Source of the DNA: Tupaia tana
Lineage: Eukaryota; Chordata; Mammalia; Scandentia; Tupaiidae
Direction: 5' to 3'
Assembly (NCBI GenBank): GCA_026018925.1
Contig: JAKSZU010000006.1
Span: 196,899,449-196,963,448, forward strand
DNA: 64,000 bases
This document shows, piece by piece, positions 24,541-36,306 of the stretch. The notes beneath the pieces were generated by a model. It had not been told where the DNA came from. It searched no databases and saw only the letters and a list, made by a program, of their open reading frames with translations. A program made the translations under genes and the position numbers. How positions within the stretch are numbered: position 1 is the first letter of the stretch; each line of letters begins with the position of its first letter.

Positions 24541-25135
24541 TTTGAGGGCACTAAAATTATCTGGGAACTTGTTTAAAATAAGGATTCCTAGGCCTGCCAC
24601 CATGGTTTGAATGTTTGTGTCTCCTCCAAATTTCATGTAGAAACCTAATCATCAAGGTGGTGGTGCGAAAGGTGGGACCTCTGGGTAGTGACTGATTCAT
24701 TAGGCTCTTCCCTCATGAATGGGCTAGGGCTCTATAAGAGGGTTTGTGGTAGTAAGTCCCACTCTCTTCTGTCCTTCTACCACATGGGAACACAGTGTTT
24801 CTCCCTTAGAGGATGCAACATCAAGCCACCATCTTCGAAGCAGAAAGCAGACTTCACCAGAAAGATGAACCTGCCGGCACCTTGATCTTATACTTTCCAG
24901 CTTCCATATGAGAATATCTGTTTTTTTATAAATTACCCAGTCTTAGGTATTGTGCTAACATAGCACAAAGCACACTAAGATACCCAGCTCCAGAGAGGTT
25001 AATTCAGAAGGTGTGGGGACATACCTACAAATCAACACCTAATATAGTGTTTGTCATATAGCAATTTTGATGAATAATTGACCAAATTTAATAAACATGC
25101 CTAGTGATTCTAATGTAGAAAGTCCATAATCCACC
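24541..25135. mobile_element. MER5-like hAT element split by an LTR
   Basis: Left part: TTATCTGGGAACTTGTTTAA and GGATTCCTAGGCC. Right part: AGAGAGGTTAATTCAGAAGG and ATGCCTAGTGATTCTAATGT. Together they follow MER5, separated by the MaLR LTR at 24604-24982. Confidence 0.65.
24604..24982 (+). mobile_element. MaLR LTR (MLT1/MST-like)
   Basis: Starts TGGTTTGAATGTTTGTGTCT. It contains TCATTAGGCTCTTCCCTCAT, CACCTTGATCTTATACTTTC and TATAAATTACCCAGTCTTAG near the end, in MaLR LTR order. Confidence 0.8.
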
Positions 25136-25251
25136 TTCTAGGGAAAGGTTGACCATCTGGACAAACACTAAATGAGGAAGTTAGTATGAATGAATTAAAT
25201 AAGATGCATTGGCTTTACCATGTTCCGGCAAAGAAAAAAATCAACACCACA

Positions 25252-25503
25252 TTTTTTTTTTTTTCCCTTAGGTTTTTGCCATAGGGCCTGTATGCTTGCC
25301 AAAGAGAGACAGAGAGACAGAAAGTGAGAAATCACCCCTCTAGGAGGAATAGCCACACTGCAATCCCCTCTCCTCCATTCTTTTGGGATTCTGGGCATAT
25401 ATGCGCACACCTCTGGCATGAGTCCCAAGCCACTGGGTCCAGGCCTCAAACTGCAGTCAGCCATGTAGGAGTCCAATGTCTTCACCACACCACCTACTGG
25501 CCC
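25252..25503 (-). mobile_element. tRNA-SINE, family A, first of three in a row
   Basis: Poly(T), GGTTTTTGCCATAGGGCCTG, the centre, and the head CACCACACCACCTACTGGCC. It is preceded by CAACACCACATTTTT and followed by CAACACTACTTTTT. Confidence 0.88.
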
Positions 25504-25512
25504 CAACACTAC

Positions 25513-25774
25513 TTTTTTTTTTTTTTAATAGATTTTTTGGTATAGGGCATGTGCGCTTACCAGAGAGATAGACAGAGATAGATCAAAAGTAAGAAATCAC
25601 CCCCTGGGGGGATGGCCATGCCATAGTCTCTTCTCCTCCATTCTCCTCTCAGAATTTTGCATACATGCACATGCTCCCAATGAGTTTCAAGCTGCCAGGC
25701 TTGGGACTCAAAAAATGGTCTATCATGTGGGAGTCCATCCAGTACCTTAACCACCATGCCACCTGCTGTACCCC
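25513..25774 (-). mobile_element. tRNA-SINE, family A, second of three
   Basis: Poly(T), GGTATAGGGCATGTGCGC, the centre CACCCCCTGGGGGGATGG, and the head CACCATGCCACCTGCTGTAC. It is followed by CAATACCACTTCTT, a third version of the same target sequence. Confidence 0.88.
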
Positions 25775-25814
25775 CAATACCACTTCTTAATGGAGTTGAT
25801 CCCTGTTTCCTTTT

Positions 25815-26087
25815 TTTTTTTTTTTTTTTTTTGTGGAGAGGTTTTTGCTATAGGGCGCGTGCGCTCGCCAGACAGACAGAGAGAGACAGAGAGACAGAAA
25901 GCGAGAAATTACCCCCCAGGGGGGATGGCCACGCCGCAATCCCTTCTCCTCCATTCTCCTCTCGGGATCTTGGGCATGCACGCACACATGCCCGGCGTGA
26001 GTTTTAAGCCACTGGGTCCGGGACGCGAACCGCGGTCGACTACGTGGGAGTCCAGCGACATAGCCATTACGCTAACTGCTGGTTCCC
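25815..26087 (-). mobile_element. tRNA-SINE, family A, third of three, young
   Basis: A CpG-rich near-consensus copy with exact 15-bp TSDs, TCCCTGTTTCCTTTT, at 25800-25814 and 26088-26102. Confidence 0.95.
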
Positions 26088-26228
26088 TCCCTGTTTCCTT
26101 TTAAAGAAGCTGAATGTACTCTGAAAGTAAGTTTTAAAAAAATCTGGAACCAGCAAGGAAATAAGAGACATATCCAGGAATTTTAAGCAGAATGAAGTCA
26201 TAGGAAACTGTTGTTTTCCTGTGTCACT

Positions 26229-26500
26229 TTTTTTTTTTTTTTTTTTTTTTCAGCAGGAAAATTCCACCCAAGGCACAGACCAGTTGATCTTACACCTGCG
26301 CTTCTGTGTCTGGCACTTATCTGGGTCATATGAGGGAAGATAGCCCCCAGGCCCTGGATATAGACAACCCACCCTGTCACTGGGACACAGAGCACATATA
26401 GCCCTTCTTATCACCAGACGCTTTAACCCAGCATCCATCTAGGAGCAGAGTCCATGCCATTTAGGCAGCATACCAGATTGACAAAATTTTACAGGGCTGG
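26229..26500 (-). other. possible retrocopy with poly(A), unrecognised
   Basis: On the minus strand about 230 bp of unrecognised, fairly GC-balanced sequence ends in a poly(A) of about 22. No AATAAA was seen upstream of the tail, and no convincing TSD. A frame of about 62 codons (26250-26438, minus) is not recognised. It could be a processed transcript end or a chance T tract beside unique DNA. Confidence 0.25.
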
Positions 26501-26603
26501 CTGGCCACACTGCCCCTTTCCTTTACATATCATCTCCTCGTCCTGAATACGGGAGATACCTCCACTGGCATTCTTGTATTAGGTATCTAGTGTGTTTTGC
26601 TTT

Positions 26604-26850
26604 CAGAAGGATAAAGAGAGCAGGCTTCGCATTCAGATGGCTTGAGCTCAATATTTTCTTATAGTTTCCTAGGTGAGTGCCTGAGGACCCATTACCAGAT
26701 ATTTCTGTGCCTCAGTTTACTCTTCTGTAAATAAAAGATGCTAGCAATACCTACTTTATAGGGTTATTGGGAGGATTAAATGAGATGGTGTGTAAAAGTA
26801 CACTGCCTGATACAAGTATTACACGGTGCTGTGTAAACTGTGGCTAGTGT
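26604..26850 (+). mobile_element. MIR SINE (near full length)
   Basis: AGAGCAGGCTTCGCATTCAG, TCTGTGCCTCAGTTTACTCT, GGTTATTGGGAGGATTAAAT and the 3' part follow MIR throughout. Confidence 0.85.
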
Positions 26851-27201
26851 CATCTTCCAGGATTTCTAGCTTTTTCTTTGGCCTATCCTGTACTCTAGGA
26901 CAAGCCCTGACTTCAGAGTTGAATGTGTCCTGCTACAACTGAAGTCCTGGTTTGGGGCTTGCACACTGCTTTCCACCACACACCCTCACACATGAGCAGA
27001 CATGGGCTATGAATGGCCCTCAGCCTGCTTCATCATGGGCCTGTGTCATAATAAATATGGATTAATTGTGGCATTTTTTCAGAGAAAAGTGCTATGTTGC
27101 TTATTGTGATATCAAACACATACAGAGAAGCACAGTTTTTCATATTAATTCATAGATTAACTCTTATTCGAGTCACATCTCTAGATTTCTGGGTCTCATA
27201 A
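26851..27201. other. unassigned non-coding DNA
   Basis: No feature recognised. Confidence 0.5.
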
Positions 27202-27432
27202 ATTTTTTCTTAAAATTTATTTATCTCTTCCACGAGACGAGAGTTAGAAAGAGAAATAGAGAAAGAGAAACAAGCATTTCCAACATGGTTTTCACACTGC
27301 AATCCCTTCCACTAATCTGGCATCGACCTTGTGCATACATGCCCAATGTGCTCAGGAAGGTCCAGGATGTGAACTCAGGACCTTTCCCATATGGGTCCAG
27401 CTGTGTTACCACTGCACCACCATCTGATTCCT
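27202..27432 (-). mobile_element. SINE family C (GA-rich tail)
   Basis: TTAAAATTTATTTATCTCTT, a GA-rich stretch, CACACTGCAATCCCTTCCAC, GGATGTGAACTCAGGACC, and the head ACCACTGCACCACCATCTGA. Two other copies are at 49650-49859 and 58109-59399. Confidence 0.7.
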
Positions 27433-27994
27433 CACATTGTGAATTTTAATTGCTTTTGTTCCCTTGTGTTCATATCAGTGCTAGTCTGTGCTATATGGGG
27501 AAACTGAGGTAAGATTAATAACATTCAAATGATACCTGCAATTTTTCCTTGCCATGTACTTCTAGCTTTTTTAGATGCTATTTTCAAAAACCTCTTGAAA
27601 TATTGCTACATACTCTGCAGATAAGGAAATTAATATTTAAATGCCTTAGGTATCTTGTCCAGGTTCTCATAACCAGAAAGCAGAAAAATGGGATCCGAAC
27701 TAAAGATCTCTTACTGCCCAGCTCTCACTGTTTTTATTACGTTGGGGAATGAATACATGAGCCAACATGCTTTTATATGTTTCAAATGTTCAGAAAACCT
27801 CTGTTTTCTACTATGATCTTGCACTCATTCAGTAAGATCAGCTGAAGTCTGCTGTCTACCTGGCCTTTCTCCTTTATCACTCTTTATGTGACCTAACTTA
27901 CCTTTTATAAAGTTGTAACGTTTTAAAAAGAATTATTTGACTATAAGTATAAAAATTCTACAGATCATACACAACATGCCCACATGCAACTTCT
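27433..27994. other. unassigned non-coding DNA
   Basis: No feature recognised. Confidence 0.5.
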
Positions 27995-28011
27995 AACCAT
28001 CATTGTTTTAA

Positions 28012-28181
28012 AAAATTATTTAATTTCATTTATCATCATCATCATTATTATTATTTGATCATAGAGAGACAGAAGAAGAGAGAGAGGGAAAGTAAAAAAG
28101 CAAGCTGTCAGGTCCAGGATTTGAACCATAGTCGGCTATATAGGAGTCCAGTACCTTAACTACCAGGCCACTTCTAGCCCC
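28012..28181 (-). mobile_element. short tRNA-SINE (centre-less subtype)
   Basis: GA block, then AAAAAAGCAAGCTGTCAGGT joins straight to CCAGGATTTGAACCATAG and the head TAGCCCC. The flanks TAACCATCATTGTTTTAAA and TAACTGTCATTTTTAAA are imperfect TSDs. A (CAT/TTA)n stretch lies in the tail. Confidence 0.8.
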
Positions 28182-28296
28182 TAACTGTCATTTTTAAAGT
28201 TTTCATTTCAAATATAAGCAATAATTAAATTAATTTTAAAAGGCATTTTTATGAATTGAAGTTATTTCTGCAAAGCCATATTTCAAGTGGCTACTT

Positions 28297-28554
28297 TTTT
28301 TTTTTTTTTTTTTTTTAATTTGCTGTAAGATATGTTGTGCACATGACAAAGAGAGTGAGAAATTACTACTTACTACCTGGGAGAATGGAGAATGGAGAAT
28401 GGCCCTTCTCCTCCATTCTCCCCTCAGGATTTAGGGCACACACACAAATACATTCCCAGTGTGTTTTTTAAGCCACCAGGTCCAGCATTTGAACCATGCA
28501 GTCATGTGAGATTCAGTGCCTTAGTGCCTTAACCTCCATGCCACCTGCTGGCCC
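28297..28554 (-). mobile_element. tRNA-SINE, family A (older)
   Basis: Poly(T), TTGCTGTAAGATATGTTGTG, a GGAGAATGGAGAATGG duplication in the centre, and the head CCATGCCACCTGCTGGCCC. Exact 14-bp TSDs, TCAAGTGGCTACTT, are at 28283-28296 and 28555-28568. Confidence 0.9.
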
Positions 28555-28568
28555 TCAAGTGGCTACTT

Positions 28569-31500
28569 CTTAGGGTTGAACTTTATACTGACTAGTAAGT
28601 AAGCTCCTCTAGTTAGTATTGAGGATTTGCTGGCTAATGTTTACTACCATCCGACCTGTCAACATGTGTTGAAATATAACTGTCATGACTTTTCTTGCAC
28701 TAACTATGAATAAACTTTCAGACTAAATCCAATTTATTAGCTAATTTTTTGTAGTAAAGTTAATAATATTCTTTAAGACTTTGCTTTCCACAAATGAATA
28801 ATGTATCTGTACTTGCTGCTTCCTTTTTCTCTTTTAGTCCATCAAAGGAGTCATAGATAAAAATGAGCATTGTTGGGCAAGAACAGTGAAGGAAATACAT
28901 ATGACTGGTGAAGAAAATTCATTGTAACTCAAAATACCACATATTTATTGAACACTGGTTTCATATCCTGTCAGAAATTAAAAAGTGATATATGCTCTCT
29001 ATCTGGGTCTCAAACTTTTAGGATCTAGTTGAGAGTACAGGAATATACATAAAATACAATTTGACAACACTCTGAGCTAGAATATGAATGAGCCAAAGTC
29101 TTTGGCAAAGACATTAGGTAACATGAGGAGTTAGGAAAAGGAGATGTTCTTGCTGGCTGGAGTGAGCTGGGAACATGAGATGGGGGAATCAACTTGTGAC
29201 TGGAGAAAGAATGAGATTCAAAATGATAATAAAGAGGGAGAGAGAGAAACAAGGAAAAATCGATTGCCAAGAAGAATAAGGAAGGAGAGAAGCAGGTAAG
29301 CTGTGGATTTTGTTCAAGGGAAGGCAACATAACTGGGGGTAGCAATTCCTAACAGGCCATAATAAATAACATACTTTTGCCCTCCCTGGCATGTGTAAAG
29401 ATTTAAATTTGGAAGTTCAGTAAATCTATGTTTTAGAAGAAAACAGCCAGTAAACATTGATATCTCTTTTTAAAGAGAAATATACTCTAAACAGTGAAAT
29501 ATTTGTCAAAGCCCTGGTTTTAAAATACTTGCTCTCCTTCTCCAAGCCACAAGAAGGAACATTTTCTCTGCCAAAACTCTCTGACTTTACTGTTAACCAG
29601 TTTCTCCACTATGTCTACCCTTAAGATTTTTTTTTAGCATCATGTGTATCTTATCTTTAAATAAACCTCCTAAATAATATGCTTACAAGGATATTCAGGC
29701 AGTTCAATGTCTACTTCTCCACAAACTTGATCAGAATTGGCATTTCTAGAATGAGACGGTTTATCAAAGTGGACTCTCCCCCAGCTCTGCTGGGCTTGGA
29801 TTGTGGCCTCTCTAATTATATAGCGTGTGTGAGGACCATGGAAAAAATGTTCTGTTTCCTCTGAGTTACTAAAATTGTCAAGGTACTGGTATTAGTATGG
29901 AAGGTTTAACTAGGGTTCTAGATACATTAATATTTTTATGGATTTTATTAAGAACCATGTCTTCTGATGTTCAGAAACTCATCTACAATACAGATTAACA
30001 GAAAAGCCGTGTATCTGCTCCAGCTATAAAGGAGAATAGAGTTCTGTCCAATTCTGAAAAGTCACTAAGAGGGTACTAATACCACTGACGACAATAATAT
30101 GACAGTTAGTTACTAGATGTGCCTTTTGTTCCAGTCACACAGTATGCATCTTTCTTTTTTCTAATTTCAAATTTTATCTTATGATTTCTTTTTTAGATTT
30201 CATCATTGTATATCTTTACAGAACACTGTGGTTTTTGCATAATATCTAGACTTTAACACGTAAATGCAGGGGGATTGAAGTAGTACCTACCTTGTACAAA
30301 TGCTGGGTGATTTAAATGAGCTATAGTATATCCAAAGAACTTGGTACAGAAAACAGTAACTTTTAGTTATTAAGATAGAATCTTCATTTTATATATATAT
30401 ATACATTTCAAAATATATGCTATGAAAAAGATAACAGAAATAGACAGCAACAACAATAAACCTCTTGAAATTGAGGACACTAATTATTCTTACCAGGGTT
30501 TGGAGGAAAAAAGTTATTTTCAAGGAACAAAACATCTTTCTTTTAAATCTTTCATTTATGAGAAAGTTGAAATATGTATTTCATACATTATAAAAAGAAA
30601 AAAGAGTCTTACTATCTAGTACTTGAATAAAACGAATTAGTTAAGAAACAGCAATAATAGAGATGATTTTGATATATCAAAACCTTCTGGCATAAGATAT
30701 GTCTAATGTAACATCTTTCCATTTTTGGATTACCTTTATTTAATAGCAATTGTATTTCTAAACACTAGTTATATTTTAAACTGTATGATATTATACCATT
30801 TTGACAACTTTTGTTTTAACTATAATTCACCGAACAACAACAAAAAACAGTACATTTTCCCTCTACTTTTAATTAAGTTAATGAAAAGTTGAATTTATGA
30901 ACAAAATCCCAATATATTAATGTTTTCATTGCTTTCCTTGCTAAGGACAATAGGTCTTAACTACCTTGTAGCAAAGAATTGTCATGAGCTGAAATTTTAT
31001 TACAAATATTTACAAGTAACAGAATGAGTTTCATTTCACATCGATGAATTTTTAAGCCATTAATTAATCTGATTTTAAAATTTTTTGAGAAGGTTCTCCA
31101 GTTATGGATCTTATCAATGATTTTATGATATTGCTACAGATCCATGCACAATTATACAGGATGTAGAACATAACCGTGGTTTAAGATTTTTCTATAAGCT
31201 ATAGTTCAAACAAAGGCCGTTCAGGACAAGGGCAAGAACACATTTTTAACTAGTAAGTGTTGTGCATATTGGAATATGCTAGATCTCCTCAGAGAAAATC
31301 AGTGTTTGTCTCCTAAGACCAATAACTTGACCCAATGTTCCTAAAGTTACCACCACACTTCACACTTATCTCCATGTGGAACAAGGGGGGCATTTGAATT
31401 CTAGTGATAACAACACCTCTGAAATTTCTCAACTTCACAGCCTCTACTGGAGCCCTCAGAGAATCTTCTCACAAAGCACCAAACAATAACTTTAGGAAGT

Positions 31501-31684
31501 AATGTTCTTAAAATGAATCAGTTTCTAAAATTAAAAATGAAAACAATTGCAGGGAGTGGGGAGGGACCAGGTAACATTCTATGGGAGGAAAGGCTGATGC
31601 TACTGAAAAGCAAAAGACAATATAATCTCCTTTGGAGATGGTCCAGAAAGCAGAGAAATGCAGTTTGACTGAATTTGAGCCACA
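28569..31684. other. AT-rich, nearly repeat-free stretch
   Basis: About 3.1 kb with no SINE and no exon seen. There are a weak L2-like piece near 28940-29060, a MIR-like piece near 30275-30350 and a short (TA)n at 30388-30405. Frames here are unrecognised. Confidence 0.5.
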
Positions 31685-32259
31685 CTATAATGGTCAATTT
31701 TGTATGTCAACCTGACTGTTCTAGAAGATAACCAAATAACTGGTAAAACATTATTTCTGGTGTGTCTGGAAGGTGTTTTCAGAAGGGATTAGCATTTGAA
31801 TCAGTAAACTGGAGTGAAGAAGAGCCATCTTCACCAATGAAGGTCCAATACATTTAAGGCTTGGCTAGAACAAAAAGGAGAAGGAAGAAAAATTTGCTCT
31901 CTTCTTTTTGAGCTGGGCACTCACCTTCTGCCTTCAGACAAAATAGCAGTGTTCTTGGTTGTCATGCCTTCAGCCCTAGACTTGGAGTTACAAGTTGTCT
32001 CTCCTGGTTTCTAGGCCTTTAGAATCAGATTGAATTATGCCATCATGTTTTTTTGGTTTTTCCAGTTTATAGATAGCAGATGGTGGGACTTCTTGGCCTC
32101 CATAATCATGTAGGACAATTTCAATGATAAATCCCTCTTATTTATCTATTAGGTTGCCAGGAAGTCATTATGCATTTTTCTATGCAAAAATGTGTCATAA
32201 CTTTCCCAATGACCCAATATATGTCCTTTTGGTTCTTTCTCTGGAGAATCCTAACACAC
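31685..32259 (+). mobile_element. MLT2-like ERVL LTR
   Basis: GTCAACCTGACTGTTCTAGA, GTAAAACATTATTTCTGGTG, GATTAGCATTTGAATCAGTA and GGTGGGACTTCTTGGCCTCC keep the MLT2 order. It ends at GGAGAATCCTAACACA. Confidence 0.82.
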
Positions 32260-32359
32260 ACACTCCTTGACCTAGTCCATAATAATAATGACTTTATGAA
32301 TATTTCTTAGCAAAATTATTTGTGTATAATATGGTAGTCTTCTCAGAATTTGAGTTATG

Positions 32360-32475
32360 AGCTAGGGTGACCAACCCATCCCTATGTTGCCCAGAACTAA
32401 GATTCTTGGATGCTGGACACTCAGCATCAAAACCAGGAAAGTCCCAAATAAACCTGGAAGAACTGGTCACTTGAA
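32360..32475. mobile_element. small DNA transposon relic with inverted ends
   Basis: The left end AGGGTGACCAACCCATCCC is partly mirrored by the right end AGAACTGGTCACTT. CCAGGAAAGTCCCAAATAAA lies between. It recalls an old mammalian non-autonomous DNA element that I cannot name. Confidence 0.5.
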
Positions 32476-33072
32476 ATGGGGCTGCCCATTTAGATGACTG
32501 ATCATAATATTCTCAGTCTCCCCAACAAGTTATTCCACTACTTACTGAAACTTCCTTGGCCAGGATGGGCAAAAACTAAATTGCAGCAAGAATGAATTTA
32601 TCACTGATGTTTCTTCAGCTTCCCTCTTTGGTATTTTACTCCTTCTTTTTAGTTTGTTAAGAGTTCTAACATTCTTTTCTTTCCCTATATCCTTATAGCT
32701 ATTAAAAGTGACCATCCTTTTGGAGTTTTCCCATCTAACTGCCATTATGTCAAAGTAAAACACTACCATGTCACCATTGCTCATGGCCTTGTTTCATGCC
32801 ATGTAAGATAAGATCAACTGCCCTTTCTAGTGTATATATAGATAAGAAAATCTTTCTACTAGATAATAAAATATTATCTGGAATAAAGGAATCTTTAAGG
32901 TAATCCTAAAGAAGGAATAATTTTCATAGTATGACAGAGGCAGGGGGACAACAAAATAGCAAAGTAGGGCTTTTGTCACACTCTGAACAATTGTCTACCT
33001 GTTACCTGCACATCTTATGTAGGCTAGCACTGCCTTTCATATGGAATGGATGGATATGCAGATAAGTGCCAA
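32476..33072. other. unassigned non-coding DNA
   Basis: No feature recognised. An 80-codon minus-strand frame at 32542-32784 has no recognisable content. Confidence 0.45.
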
Positions 33073-33326
33073 TTTTTTTTTTTTTTTGGAAGAAGAAGTT
33101 TTTGCTATAGGGTGCGTGCACTCACCAGAGAGACAGAGAGAGACAGAAAGAGAGAAATCACCCCCCAGGGGGAATGGCCACGCCTCAATCCCTTCTCCTC
33201 CATTCTCCTCTTGGGATCTTGGGCACACACGCCTGGCATGAGTTTAAGCCACTGGGTCCAGGACTCGAACCACAGTCGACTACATGGGAGTCCTGCAACA
33301 TGGCCATTACACTAACTGCTGGTCCC
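33073..33326 (-). mobile_element. tRNA-SINE, family A
   Basis: Poly(T) of 15, GTTTTTGCTATAGGGTGCGT, the C/G centre, and the head ACTAACTGCTGGTCCC. Most CpGs are still partly intact. Confidence 0.92.
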
Positions 33327-34463
33327 CACAATGGTTAAATTTTTTTAAAATAAGGCATTGAAAACAAACTTCGTGAGAGTTTACAGATTCCTTCTGTTCC
33401 AAATATATGCCCATTATAAATGGATCTCAAAAGCATAATTTCTGAGAAACTCTATGTCCATGAATATCTCAATGTCTCAAGAAATCTGTTCCCATCATTA
33501 CTCATGATATTGTATGCACAGTATTCTACACAAACTAGACACTCAATAATTATTGATTGGCCAATAAAGGGTCATTATCTAATGTGCCACAATCATTTAT
33601 GCAAGGAACCCACAGGAATCAGGATGATCCCATAGGCATTTTTTTTTCCTTTGAGAAAGGAACAGATAGTGACTTGTCTCCAGTTACTTTTGTGTGTGTA
33701 TGTTGAGAAAGAATATGAAAGAAAGAATGAGGGGAGCATAAACATAGGGCCATGGGACAAAAAAAGAATGAGAGAAAAAGTAAGAAGACAAAGTTATAGG
33801 CAGGCAAATCAAACCTATTAAAAACTGGTATTTTTATATTAAAGTGCACATTCACTTAAAGAAAAAGATCCTAAACAGCAAGGTTTCTCTGTTCTTGGCA
33901 GCAAAAACATTGTCACCATAGCCAAACTGCCTTAAGAGATAAATAATAGAGTCAAACTTAAGAGCACCTGAAATTTAAAACAAAAAAACAATTTACATTT
34001 TATTTAAGAAAAGCAAACATATGGGCCTGATAATAATTTCAAAATCTAGTTTACCAAGAGAAAAACAAATCTGGAACCCAAAGTCAAATGAGTCTGAAAT
34101 AAAAGCAAACCAATAAAAAGAAATAAGCATGAACAGAAGTCACTCCTACCTCTCTCAGACTGTGTAATTCTGGAACCTCTCCTACCTTTCTTCTTCTCAC
34201 ACCTGGGCAGGGGCAGGGTGAACATATCAAGAGTTGTCGGCTCCCCAGCTGGCACCAGATTCATAAACCACAAACTCCAGGAAAATATAGTCAAGGCCAA
34301 AGTTCTCTCTGGGTCTTCCACATGAACTGTAGGAGAAAACAAGAGAGTCTGCTTGAGAATATCTTCATATATATTCATTTGAACCATGTGAAATTGCCAT
34401 TTTTATAGGTGTAATATAAGTACATATTGGCAATTTCAAATGATTGAACCTAATAGATTATAA
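33327..34463. other. unassigned non-coding DNA
   Basis: No recognised repeat or gene. A 113-codon minus-strand frame (34046-34387) has no known domain and no visible splice or promoter context. Confidence 0.45.
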
Positions 34464-34713
34464 TTTTTTTAATTGCCAGAGAGCATGTGTATTTGTAGAG
34501 ACAGAGAAATGGGGAGGGGAGAGGGGGACAAGGAGAAAGGAGCTTGATCACAACATCAACTATTCTTCAATTCTCCATCCTGTTGGAATTTGGAGCATGC
34601 GTGAACATGCACCTGGAGTGTTTCTCAAGCTGCCTGGTCCAGGATTCAGACCATAGTCAAGTCAGCCATGTGGGATCTGGTCCGTTCAACTACTAGGCTA
34701 CAAGACCAGCCCT
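34464..34713 (-). mobile_element. tRNA-SINE, family B
   Basis: TTTTAATTGCCAGAGAGCAT, a GA/G-rich block, TTCTCCATCCTGTTGGAATT, GCTGCCTGGTCCAGGATTCA, and the head ACTAGGCTACAAGACCAGCC. Confidence 0.8.
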
Positions 34714-35542
34714 ACATAGTGATTTTGGTTATAGAAATATTTATATATTAAATATATGCAGTTAAAATCAAGTATATTTCTGCTTTTAAAATTAAAGCAA
34801 AGAGAGTTTGCATTGGTCATTCATCATACTGACATGAGTTATGAACTCAAGTTCAGGAGCTGGAAAGGTTCACGTCTGGGCTATTTCTCCACCTCTGACT
34901 TGTTTGGGGCTTGGTCAGTTATTGTGTTCTAAGTTATATAAAACATCTGCTGCAGTTCCACTTTCTCTTATTGGGATAGTTTCCATTCTTGTCACCTTAT
35001 TGCCTTATTGGTGTACTTTATACATTGATTATAGTTTCCAAATTAATTTTATAGTTATTATTAGTGTTACTCTCACACATTTCACATCTTTCTCTGAAGC
35101 TCTCACTTATACATTTCTTACATTTCCTTCCGTGCTTCCCTCATCCCATAAACATTGTCAGGGTGTCTTCTTTTCTTCCCCTAAGTACATTTCCTCTGTC
35201 TGCTATCATGTACATAGAGACAGTTCTTTGCTTTTCCTCTGAACTATCATAGTTTGGGAGGTAATCTTTTTACAAGACCAATGAAAAGACAATTCCCCCA
35301 TAAAAGAAATTGATAGTATCTTTCTCATTTCCTAGTTTCTAGGACCAAGAGCCAAAGAGCTCACTGCCTCAGCACTTTTAGCTGAGGTTCCAGCTCAGGC
35401 TGAGCTGCAGTTATCAATATGAAATTCTGAGTTCCGATGAAAACCTTTGGGTAGCTATGAAATCGAGCAGACAGATCATCTACAAGTCTTCACGGTCAAC
35501 AACCTAAAGAATGAAGGGGTCAATAATCTATCAGTCTTTATG
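34714..35542. other. unassigned non-coding DNA
   Basis: A 133-codon plus-strand frame (34841-35242) is hydrophobic and Ser/Leu-rich, as expected from a T-rich stretch. I recognise no family. Confidence 0.45.
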
Positions 35543-36081
35543 TGTGATGGTTAATTGTATGCATCAGTTTGACTGCACTAAAGGATGACAGGGATAACTG
35601 GTAAAACATAAGCTGGTGAGGTGTTTCTAGAAGAGATTAGTTTTTGAACTGGCAAACTGAGTAAGTCAATCAGCCCTCCCCAAGGTGAGTGGGCATCATC
35701 CAATCCATTGAGGGCCTCAGTAAAACAAATAGGAGAAGGAAAAGCAAATTTGCTTTCTCTTTTCTTAGGACATCCATCTATCTTCTCCTGTCCTGAGACA
35801 TTAGTGTGTCTGGTTCTTGGACCTTCAAACTCAGACCATGACTTACAGCATCAGCTTCTATAATCTCAGGATTTTGGAATTTAACTCAATTACATTACCA
35901 GCTTTCATGGTTCTCCAGCTTGCAGATGGCAGATTGTGGGACTTCTTGGCCTCCATGAACCAATTCCCATTTCATACACACACACACACATACTCCCTTC
36001 TCTCTATATATACATATATGTATATATATGCACACATACATACATATAGGTTCTGTTTCTCTAAGAGCTATGACTAATGCA
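35543..36081 (+). mobile_element. MLT2-like ERVL LTR
   Basis: Starts TGTGATGGTTAATTGTATGC, continues with GGCATCATCCAATCCATTGA and TGGGACTTCTTGGCCTCCAT, and ends TTCTGTTTCTCTAAGAGC and GACTAATGCA. A CA/TA expansion at 35973-36050 replaces the short repeat usually found near the 3' end. Confidence 0.87.
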
Positions 36082-36306
36082 ATATGTTATATATTTATAG
36101 CTTAAAATTTTTATATTTCATGGTTGTGATTAAACATATGTGGAGCTAAGGGCATGGGCATGTGATCTGGGGTCAGTGTTCCCCTGATGGGTGGGTGAGA
36201 GGCATCATTTGAACAAGCCTCAAGCATCAGCCTGTAGGTGGGAGCTCAACAAAAGCACTTTCTGGCAAAGCCTCCTCAAAATCCCTCAGAAGTTGTGAAA
36301 AGCTTT

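Noticed and set aside
26250..26480. Resemblance of MAWTLLL to an immunoglobulin lambda leader on the minus strand
   Set aside because: Only seven residues match. No V-domain cysteines or FGxG motif, and no recombination signal follows.
32260..35542. Decayed ERVL internal region between the two MLT2 LTRs
   Set aside because: No gag, pol or primer-binding-site sequence was recognised. Solo LTRs are the simpler reading.
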